Shown in pieces: positions 8,066 to 14,604 of a stretch of 64,000 bases of DNA. The stretch's first letter is position 1. Each line of letters opens with the position of its first letter. Both the position numbers and the translations under genes were made by a program. Origin of the DNA: JANQOZ01 sp045106555 (GTDB taxonomy: Bacteria; Pseudomonadota; Gammaproteobacteria; Xanthomonadales; SZUA-38). The stretch covers positions 1-64,000 of the forward strand of contig JBGCET010000067.1 of the NCBI GenBank assembly GCA_045106555.1, written 5' to 3'. The notes under the pieces were generated by a model that saw nothing but the letters and a program-made list of their open reading frames with translations, did no database searches and had not been told where the DNA came from.

Positions 8066-9295
8066 GTGAGTTCGTTATCCCTACCCAAAGACCGTATCCG
8101 CGTCGCCCTGCTGGAGGGCATTCATCCTCGGGCCGTCGAAATATTCAATGAAAACGGTTACCACAACGTTCAGGCCGTGAAGAGTTCGCGCACCGGCGAG
8201 GCCCTGGCCGAGATCATGAAAGACGTGCATTTTCTGGGTATTCGCTCGCGCACACAGCTTACTTCCGAGGTGTTGGCTGCAGCGCCCAGGCTCAACGCCG
8301 TAGGCTGCTTTTGTATAGGCACCAACCAGGTCAATCTGGATAGCGCTTGCAACCAGGGAGTGCCGGTCTTTAATGCGCCGTTTTCCAATACCCGCAGCGT
8401 AGCCGAGCTGGTGCTGGCAGAAATGATTATGCTGGTACGCGGCATTCCTCAGCGCAGCGCAGCGGCCCACCGCGGGCAGTGGCTGAAAAACGCGGAAAAC
8501 TCCTTTGAGGTGCGCGGTAAAACCCTGGCCATCATCGGCTACGGGCACATTGGCACTCAGTTGGGCGTGCTGGCTGAGGGCCTGGGCATGAAGGTGGTTT
8601 TCCATGATGTTGAAACCAAACTGCCTCTGGGTAACGCCAGCTCAGCGGCCTCTTTGGTTGAGGCCATTGGCAATGCCGACGTGGTGTCGCTACATGTGCC
8701 GCAAACGCCGCTGACCGAGAACCTGATGAATCGTGAGGCCATCAACGCCATGCGGCCGGGCAGCTGGCTGATTAACGCCTCCCGCGGCAACGTGGTCGAC
8801 ATTGACGCGTTGGCCGACGCGGTAAAATCTGGCCATGTGCTGGGCGCAGCCATTGACGTCTTTCCCAGCGAACCCAAAGGCAACGACCAGCCGTTTGAGT
8901 CGCCATTGCGCGGCCTGGACAACGTCATATTGACGCCCCACATCGGCGGCAGTACGGCCGAGGCCCAGGTCAATATCGCCGAAGAGGTGGCCAGCAAGCT
9001 GGTGCGCTACAGCGATAACGGCAGCACCCTGTCAGCAGTTAACTTTCCTCAGGTGACGCTGCCAGATCACAGCGGTCGACACCGCATCATGCACATTCAC
9101 CGCAACGAACCGGGCGTGCTGCGCCAGGTCAACCGGGTGTTTGCCGAGAGCAACGTGAACGTTGCCGCTCAGTACCTGCAAACCCACAACGACGTAGGTT
9201 ATGTAGTGATGGACATCGAAACCACCGACGTCAGCGTATTAAAAGAACGCCTGGGCGGCATTGATGGCACCCTGCGCTGCCGCGTGCTGTATTGA
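8066..9295 (+). CDS. serA: D-3-phosphoglycerate dehydrogenase
   Basis: SerA oxidises 3-phosphoglycerate with NAD as the first step of serine synthesis. The 409-aa protein is the E. coli-type short form, with a NAD-binding Rossmann domain (TLAIIGYGHIGTQLGVLAEGLGMKVVFHD), catalytic Arg in INASRGNVVD, and Glu/His in DVFPSEP...NVILTPHIGGST. A C-terminal ACT domain (HRIMHIHRNEPGVLRQVNRVFAESNVNVAAQYLQT) gives serine feedback control. The start is GTG, 6 bases after AGGAAG. The stop codon overlaps the next gene's TTG start. The likely product D-2-hydroxyglutarate would be recycled by the divergent flavoenzyme. Confidence 0.97.
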   Translation: MSSLSLPKDRIRVALLEGIHPRAVEIFNENGYHNVQAVKSSRTGEALAEIMKDVHFLGIRSRTQLTSEVLAAAPRLNAVGCFCIGTNQVNLDSACNQGVPVFNAPFSNTRSVAELVLAEMIMLVRGIPQRSAAAHRGQWLKNAENSFEVRGKTLAIIGYGHIGTQLGVLAEGLGMKVVFHDVETKLPLGNASSAASLVEAIGNADVVSLHVPQTPLTENLMNREAINAMRPGSWLINASRGNVVDIDALADAVKSGHVLGAAIDVFPSEPKGNDQPFESPLRGLDNVILTPHIGGSTAEAQVNIAEEVASKLVRYSDNGSTLSAVNFPQVTLPDHSGRHRIMHIHRNEPGVLRQVNRVFAESNVNVAAQYLQTHNDVGYVVMDIETTDVSVLKERLGGIDGTLRCRVLY

Positions 9296-10224
9296 GTTCA
9301 ACGCCTGAAGCCGCTGCCAGTGCCTGCGAGGGCATTGCTCAAGTTGGCGATATTCAGCTGGCTTATGAAACCCACGGCCAGGCCGGTAATCCGGCAGTGC
9401 TGTTAATTATGGGCTTCAACATGACCTTACTGGCCTGGCCTGAGGCGTTTATCCAGGCCCTGGTCCAACGCGGTATGTTTGTGGTCACCTTTGACAATAG
9501 GGACGCCGGCAAAAGCAGCCGACTGGCCTCAACGAACCTGACCCCGCTGCCCATGCTTACCCTTGCCCGCATGTCAGGTATTCGGCTGAAGACGCCCTAC
9601 ACGCTGGACGACATGGCCAACGACGCCGTGGGCGTGCTAGACCATCTGAATGTTCAAAGTGCTCACGTCATCGGCGTGTCCATGGGCGGAATGATTGCCC
9701 AGCTGATGGCCCTCAACCATCCAGAGCGAGTGCAAAGTCTTGGCCTGCTTATGACCCACCCAGGGGCGGTCACCTACTCTATCCCTTCGCCCAAGCTTGG
9801 ATCGTTATTGCTGCAACAGCCAGGCAATGACGAGGGAACCCAGCTGGCCTTCAATCTGAAATTCTGGAATATGGTGTGCGGTCCGTCATACCCGCCTGAC
9901 AAGGCTGAAATTCGCCGTTTGACGCACGCCATTTCCCAACGCAGCGTTGAACCTCACGGCCGCGAGCGGCAAATGGCCGCGATTATTGCCGCGCCTGATC
10001 GCAGCACTCAACTGAAGAGTCTGAACATACCCACAGCGGTGCTTCACGGCACCCACGACCCGCTGATTATTCCCCGGGGTGGAAAAACCCTGGCGCGCCT
10101 GATCCCTGGCGCACGACTGAAGATGGTTGAAGGCATGGGGCATATCCTGCCGCCCAGCCTGTGTGAGTCCATGGTGGCGTTTCTAACCAATGACGAACCC
10201 ATGGCAACCTCCAGCGCCGCATGA
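9292..10224 (+). CDS. Alpha/beta hydrolase
   Basis: This is a soluble alpha/beta-fold hydrolase with the nucleophile elbow GVSMGG (Ser130), the oxyanion region LLIMGFNM, FDNRDAGKSS after strand 4, and the catalytic Asp and His in THDPLIIP and GMGHILP. Relatives include esterases and epoxide- or haloalkane-type enzymes; the substrate cannot be told. The start is a TTG inside the serA stop region (TTGA overlap), implying translational coupling to serA; its own ribosome site is not visible. It overlaps the next gene by 4 bases. Confidence 0.85.
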   Translation: MSSTPEAAASACEGIAQVGDIQLAYETHGQAGNPAVLLIMGFNMTLLAWPEAFIQALVQRGMFVVTFDNRDAGKSSRLASTNLTPLPMLTLARMSGIRLKTPYTLDDMANDAVGVLDHLNVQSAHVIGVSMGGMIAQLMALNHPERVQSLGLLMTHPGAVTYSIPSPKLGSLLLQQPGNDEGTQLAFNLKFWNMVCGPSYPPDKAEIRRLTHAISQRSVEPHGRERQMAAIIAAPDRSTQLKSLNIPTAVLHGTHDPLIIPRGGKTLARLIPGARLKMVEGMGHILPPSLCESMVAFLTNDEPMATSSAA

Positions 10225-10565
10225 ACCCTGATTACCGCGAAGCTATCTACGCAGCGGTTAAGGCAATCCCTGCGGGCAAAACCTGCGCCTATCAGGATGT
10301 GGCCCGATTGGCAGGGTTGCCAGGCCGGGCACGGCTGGTGGGCCGAGCGCTCAGAGAACTGCCCAAAGGACATCAGCTACCCTGGTATCGGGTTACTCGC
10401 GCCGATCGCTCGCTGGCGTTTGACACTGGCAGTCCAGACTTTCAACGACAACGCAATCTCCTGCTGGATGAAGGCGTTGTGCTGGTGCGCAACCGGGTGC
10501 CCAGCGAGCACTATAACTGGGAAAACGACGTGGATTTCGCCCTCTGGGGACCACCACCGGATTGA
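10221..10565 (+). CDS. Alkyltransferase-like protein (ATL, MGMT family, no catalytic Cys)
   Basis: The protein has the O6-alkylguanine-DNA alkyltransferase DNA-binding domain: helix-turn-helix with YQDVARLAGLPGRARLVGRALREL, the Arg finger at Arg38, and the active-site region LPWYRV (54-59). In true alkyltransferases the motif is PCHR; here Cys is replaced by Trp (W55) and His by Tyr (Y56). ATL proteins with PWHR bind O6-alkylguanine without repairing it and flag the lesion for nucleotide excision repair. The PWYR form is a further deviation. At 114 residues it is the compact single-domain size. It overlaps the hydrolase gene by 4 bases. Confidence 0.88.
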   Translation: MNPDYREAIYAAVKAIPAGKTCAYQDVARLAGLPGRARLVGRALRELPKGHQLPWYRVTRADRSLAFDTGSPDFQRQRNLLLDEGVVLVRNRVPSEHYNWENDVDFALWGPPPD

Positions 10566-10602
10566 ATTCATCACCGGCGGTATAATCACCGTTGTTTTAT
10601 CA

Positions 10603-12129
10603 ATGACTACGCCTATGACGTCTGTATTTAGTCGCGCCATCACCCTGACTTGTCTATTGTTCCTCAGCCTTTGGACAACCTCGGCCGACGCCCAACTCCC
10701 CGCGCTGGATTCCAGCCCGGCTCCACTGGAAGACGAAGTGCAGTGGATGGCTGTGTTTTTGGATGGTCAACGGGCAGGCCATGTAAAAAACGTGCGCCGG
10801 ATAAACGGGCAGCGGGTAGAAACCAGCGAAGAATTTCTGCTGCGGATCAATCGTGGCGGCGTGACCATTGAGGTCCAAAGTGAAGAAGGTTACGTCGAGT
10901 CGCTAACCGGAGAACCGCTGGGGTTTTTCGCCAGCCAGAAAATTTCCGGCGCGCAAATGCGCATCAACGGTGAAATTCGTGACGGCCGTGCCTATGTCAC
11001 CACTATCAGCGCTGGCAGCGTACAAGATCAGGAGTTCGACTGGCCTGCCGACGCGGCAATGGCCGAGAAGGCCCGTTTGGCCGGGCTTGCAGCCGGGTTT
11101 GAACCGGGCACCGAGTATAGCCAAACCCTGTTTGTTCCCTCGTCGCTGCAGTTTGTTCCCGCCAGTACTCGTATTGAAACCGAAGAACGGGTCGACCTGC
11201 TGGGCACCGAGCAAGACCTGATTCGCGTGGTGGAGACGGTCACTCTGGGAACGGTGCCCACCGTCATGACGGGCTGGGTTAACGACAGCTATGAAATCAA
11301 AAAGGCTCGCATGTCCATGATGGGGCTAACCTTTGAAGCCATCTCCTGTCCGGAATCATGCGCCACCGGTGAGGTGGAAACCGCTGACATCTTTGTCCAG
11401 GCACTCGTCACCGTTCCTCAGCGATTGTCCTGGAAAGACCGAGAACGCCCGATCAGCTACGAATTTGAAGCCGTCAATTCCGACCAAGCGCTCTTTTTCG
11501 CCGAGTCTGAAGAACAAACGCTAACTCGGGATGGCGACCGCTATATCGTTGCGGTTACCCCGCCAACGCTGCCGAACTCGCCTCTGTCCTCACCCTCGCC
11601 CAAGGACAAAGAAGCCTTTCAAACCGCTACGCGTTGGCTGCAAATTGATGCGCCGGAAATTCACGAACTGGTGCGCCAGGCCCAACAAGACGCCACCGAC
11701 CCACTCACTACCATGCAGCGCATGGAGCAGTTTGTGCGCGACTATGTGTTTGATAAGAATCTGTCTGTGGGTTACGCCTCGGCACTGGAAGTTGCGCGCA
11801 ACCGCAGCGGCGACTGCACCGAGCATGCCCTGTTGCTAGCCGCCATGGGGCGCGCCGCAGGTATTCCCACCCGGGTCGCCACCGGTCTTGCCTATGTGGA
11901 AGACTGGCTGGGTTCGGAAAATGTCTTTGTACCCCACGCCTGGACTCAAGCGTGGCTGGACGGGCGGTGGATCAGCTTTGACGCGGCGCTGGGCAAATTT
12001 GACGCAGGCCACGTCGCTCTTTCCTACGGCGACGGTGATCCTGCTGGCTTTTACGATGGCATCAACACCTTGGGAAACCTGAAGGTGACTGGCGTTCGAG
12101 TGCATTCCAATGACAAAGCCCTCAACTAA
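10603..12129 (+). CDS. Exported transglutaminase-like superfamily protein
   Basis: A signal peptide (MTTPMTSVFSRAITLTCLLFLSLWTTSADA) precedes a beta-rich region of about 330 residues and a C-terminal transglutaminase-like domain. The catalytic triad is visible: Cys405 in SGDCTEH, His445 in VPHAWTQ, and Asp460 in ISFDAAL. Proteins of this family are usually cysteine proteases, amidases or structural relatives of transglutaminases, acting in the periplasm. The frame continues upstream to 10297, but that part overlaps the ATL gene and reads as shadow; the ATG at 10603 begins the signal peptide. An alternative ATG at 10615 exists, and neither has a good ribosome site. Confidence 0.8.
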   Translation: MTTPMTSVFSRAITLTCLLFLSLWTTSADAQLPALDSSPAPLEDEVQWMAVFLDGQRAGHVKNVRRINGQRVETSEEFLLRINRGGVTIEVQSEEGYVESLTGEPLGFFASQKISGAQMRINGEIRDGRAYVTTISAGSVQDQEFDWPADAAMAEKARLAGLAAGFEPGTEYSQTLFVPSSLQFVPASTRIETEERVDLLGTEQDLIRVVETVTLGTVPTVMTGWVNDSYEIKKARMSMMGLTFEAISCPESCATGEVETADIFVQALVTVPQRLSWKDRERPISYEFEAVNSDQALFFAESEEQTLTRDGDRYIVAVTPPTLPNSPLSSPSPKDKEAFQTATRWLQIDAPEIHELVRQAQQDATDPLTTMQRMEQFVRDYVFDKNLSVGYASALEVARNRSGDCTEHALLLAAMGRAAGIPTRVATGLAYVEDWLGSENVFVPHAWTQAWLDGRWISFDAALGKFDAGHVALSYGDGDPAGFYDGINTLGNLKVTGVRVHSNDKALN

Positions 12130-12160
12130 GCCGTTCAGCAACGCAGCAAAGCCATGAGCC

Positions 12161-13024
12161 ATGGGTACTGAGTCTGTTACGCCAGCGGCAGGAACTACCT
12201 GTGTCTGCACCCCAGACCTGGTTTTAGCCCCCGAAGAAAACCAGTGGCTGGCCCTAAACAAGGCCAACTGGCAGATTGTAGGCCAGGCCAAGGTTTACGC
12301 CGACAGGGGTCTTGCGCATGTTGCCATCGCTCCTGAGCATCAGCGTCAAGGGTTCGCTACTCAGATTCGCCAGGCATTTCCCCGCGCCACAGTGGTGGGC
12401 AAAGTGGCCCTCACTCAAGCCGCTGTCGGCTGGCTTAACCACCTGGGGTGGGAGGAAAAAACCGGCGCGTTACCGGCAGCCACTGATCCGGATTTACGAC
12501 TCTGCCAACGTGAACGGGCGGCACGTTGGACCCAAGCGCTGAATATTCCCAGCCATTATTCGCAGACTCGAAAACTGCCCTTGGTCACGGAACCGCGCCA
12601 GTTGCAGTGTCTGGGCACCGATACGCAGGGTCGTGCAATTTATCTCACCCCCAAAGCCAGCCAGGCCTGGAAAGACCTGCGAAACGCCGCGGCGGACGAC
12701 GGCGTCACCCTGCACCCCGTGTCGGGTTTTCGCAGCATTGGTTACCAGGGCAATCTGGTCCGGGCAAAGTTGGCCGCGGGTATTTCCATGGACGACGTCC
12801 TGTCGGTCAGCGCAGCGCCCGGGTACAGCGAACATCACAGCGGCCAAGCGCTGGATCTGTCCACCCCCGGCAGCACACCACTGGAACAGAGTTTTGCAAA
12901 AACCCCAGCTTTTGACTGGCTAACCCGTAACGCGAAGCGTTGGAAGTTCACGATGTCCTATCCGGAAAACAACCTTCATAAACTGGCCTTCGAACCTTGG
13001 CACTGGTGCTTTCACAGCGACTGA
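12161..13024 (+). CDS. GNAT-like / VanY-type D-Ala-D-Ala carboxypeptidase fusion
   Basis: The C-terminal half (about 130-287) is an M15B peptidase: SGFRS (188-192), SEHHSGQALD (223-232, zinc ligands His225 and Asp232), and EPWHW (278-282, third ligand His281). Such enzymes trim D-Ala from peptidoglycan stem peptides. The N-terminal 115 residues read as a shortened GNAT acetyltransferase-like fold: HVAIAPEHQRQGFATQIRQAF resembles the acetyl-CoA binding motif A, followed by VGWLNHLGWEEK. No signal peptide is visible, so where the peptidase acts is unclear. It overlaps the convergent acetyltransferase gene by 13 bases. Confidence 0.7.
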   Translation: MGTESVTPAAGTTCVCTPDLVLAPEENQWLALNKANWQIVGQAKVYADRGLAHVAIAPEHQRQGFATQIRQAFPRATVVGKVALTQAAVGWLNHLGWEEKTGALPAATDPDLRLCQRERAARWTQALNIPSHYSQTRKLPLVTEPRQLQCLGTDTQGRAIYLTPKASQAWKDLRNAAADDGVTLHPVSGFRSIGYQGNLVRAKLAAGISMDDVLSVSAAPGYSEHHSGQALDLSTPGSTPLEQSFAKTPAFDWLTRNAKRWKFTMSYPENNLHKLAFEPWHWCFHSD

Positions 13025-13470
13025 TCTAGCCGCAGCTTCATACCTCGATGGCTGTCAACAAACCCCATCTTCAGGTAAAACGACAGCGCGTCGGAACGCC
13101 GCTGGTCTGTGGTGAGCTGAACCAGTACACAAGACCGCCTTCGAGCGCGTTCAATCGCCTCATGAATTAATTGGGCACCAATGCCCTGCCCACGTGCCTG
13201 GGGCGCGACACGGACACCTTCGATTTGCGCACGCCAACCGCCAGCATAGGTTAAACCCGGCAGAAAGCTCAGCTGACAAAAGCCCATTAGTTGACCATCA
13301 ACTTCTGCAACCAGCAGTTCGTGGTTCGGATCATCGGTGATGGCGGCAAACGCCTTTTCGTGGGCCGCCAAGACCTGAGCGGTCTCACGAGCGGACGCCA
13401 CAGCGTCATCGGCCAGTAGAGCAACCAGAAGGGTTAAATCAGACTTCATTGCTACGCGAAAATTGACCAT
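13012..13470 (-). CDS. GNAT family N-acetyltransferase
   Basis: This 152-aa single-domain acetyltransferase has the acetyl-CoA binding motif A (IEGVRVAPQARGQGIGAQLIHEAIERARRRSC), strand beta-4 preceding it (GFCQLSFLPGL), and the C-terminal YLKMGFVDSHRGMKLRL typical of GNAT proteins. The closest recognisable pattern is that of small GNAT enzymes with unknown amine substrates. It lies 2 bases downstream of the gene at 13473 and on the same strand, so the two are probably co-transcribed. Confidence 0.87.
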   Translation of the reverse strand: MVNFRVAMKSDLTLLVALLADDAVASARETAQVLAAHEKAFAAITDDPNHELLVAEVDGQLMGFCQLSFLPGLTYAGGWRAQIEGVRVAPQARGQGIGAQLIHEAIERARRRSCVLVQLTTDQRRSDALSFYLKMGFVDSHRGMKLRLDQSL

Positions 13471-13472
13471 AG

Positions 13473-13934
13473 TCAGTGCACCTGCCGTGGCGCTGCATCA
13501 ACAGCGCTTTGAATAATCTCTTGGGGCAACCTGACGTTGGCAATCCCCAGCTGGCTAAACAGCGGCAGCAGCTGCTGGCGAATCAGCGGATACAGCTGCC
13601 GGGTCAGCGAAACATGATGTTTGCTGAACGTTTCAAAATCGACTGGCTCACCATTCATCTGCTGATAGCCTGCGTTGAGGACACACTCTACGGTGAACGC
13701 GGCGACGGTTTTGCTGGGATCGTCTTTGTCTGGCCGGGTACCCCGGCAATGCAGTCGCACACCCAGTTGATAGGTGGCTTGATTGCCCTTTTGGTTTGGC
13801 AAGACTCCAGGCGTCAGTTTCATCTCAACGTTAGCGTTCAGCGACTCATCCACCGCAATCGCTTGATGCAACTCTGCATGAATTTTCACCAGCTGGGTTT
13901 GAAACAACGCAAACTGATCCAGTAAATCCATCAA
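13473..13934 (-). CDS. Conserved hypothetical protein, possibly SecB-like fold
   Basis: I do not recognise a named family with certainty. The 153-residue protein is soluble, with a predicted pattern of long antiparallel strands (QATYQLGVRLHCRGTRP...KTVAAFTVECVLNAGYQQM) followed by helices ending in LTRQLYPLIRQQLLPLFSQLGIANVRLPQEII. The F-x-V-E-C strand, the acidic-F segment and the YP-x-x-R helix recall SecB, the export chaperone, so a distant SecB-like protein is possible. It lies between an AlkA-type glycosylase and a GNAT gene, all on the minus strand, which does not help to define its role. Confidence 0.5.
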   Translation of the reverse strand: MMDLLDQFALFQTQLVKIHAELHQAIAVDESLNANVEMKLTPGVLPNQKGNQATYQLGVRLHCRGTRPDKDDPSKTVAAFTVECVLNAGYQQMNGEPVDFETFSKHHVSLTRQLYPLIRQQLLPLFSQLGIANVRLPQEIIQSAVDAAPRQVH

Positions 13935-13957
13935 ATCATCGCCATCTGATCGAGCAC

Positions 13958-14596
13958 TTATAGCTCAGTAATACGCCAAAGATACCAGCTGGCTACGCTA
14001 CGCCAGGGCTGCCATGCAGCGCCGCGCTCCATCACCTGGGCCGGTGTGGGCAAATCGCGCAGTCCGTCTACTATCTGTACGCCTTTTTGCAGCCCCAGGT
14101 CGTTTGGAGCCAATACGTCCGGGCGTTCCAGCCAGAACATCAACAGCATCTGAACCGTCCACACGCCTACGCCTTTTTCTTCCGTCAGCCGGTCAATCGC
14201 CGCGGCGTCGTCCAGTTCGGTCAGCTGCTGACGATTGGGCAGTCGCCCGTCGCATTGGCTGCGAGCCAAGCCGCGAATGTAGTCACCCTTGCTGCGTGAC
14301 AAACCCACGCTTCGAAGGCCGCGAATTTGTGCTCTGGCCACACGCTCAGCATCAGGCACCTGGCCGTCGCCATATTTGGCCACAAACCGCCCGTAAATGG
14401 TGCCAGCCGCTTTTCCCGACAGCTGTTGATAGGTGATTGACCGGGCCAGCGCCTCAAAGGTGCTGGCATGGTTGGAACGCTCCAGCTGGCAGGATCCAAC
14501 CCGGTCCATTGCGGCTGCAAGGCGAGAATCCGCTTTGCGCAAAGCTCGGCAGGCTGTCTGCCAGCGTCGCGGATGTGACCGGACCGGTGTTGCCAC
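13958..14596 (-). CDS. AlkA-type DNA-3-methyladenine glycosylase (HhH-GPD family)
   Basis: This base-excision repair glycosylase removes alkylated bases such as 3-methyladenine. The helix-hairpin-helix is LTEEKGVGVWTVQMLLMF, and the catalytic Asp follows in VLAPNDLGLQKG. The N-terminal helix ALARSITYQQLSGKAAGTIYGRF is characteristic. At 212 aa it lacks the extra N-terminal domain of E. coli AlkA, as in many single-domain relatives. With the alkyltransferase-like protein 3.7 kb away it gives two alkylation-damage functions nearby, though not in one operon. The ATG at 14596 lies 8 bases after the acylase stop. Confidence 0.87.
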   Translation of the reverse strand: MATPVRSHPRRWQTACRALRKADSRLAAAMDRVGSCQLERSNHASTFEALARSITYQQLSGKAAGTIYGRFVAKYGDGQVPDAERVARAQIRGLRSVGLSRSKGDYIRGLARSQCDGRLPNRQQLTELDDAAAIDRLTEEKGVGVWTVQMLLMFWLERPDVLAPNDLGLQKGVQIVDGLRDLPTPAQVMERGAAWQPWRSVASWYLWRITEL

Positions 14597-14604
14597 CTGC
14601 GCCG

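Noticed and set aside
10297..10602. 5' extension of the transglutaminase-like frame
   Set aside because: It lies inside the alkyltransferase-like gene in another frame, reads as nonsense, and the signal peptide begins at 10603.
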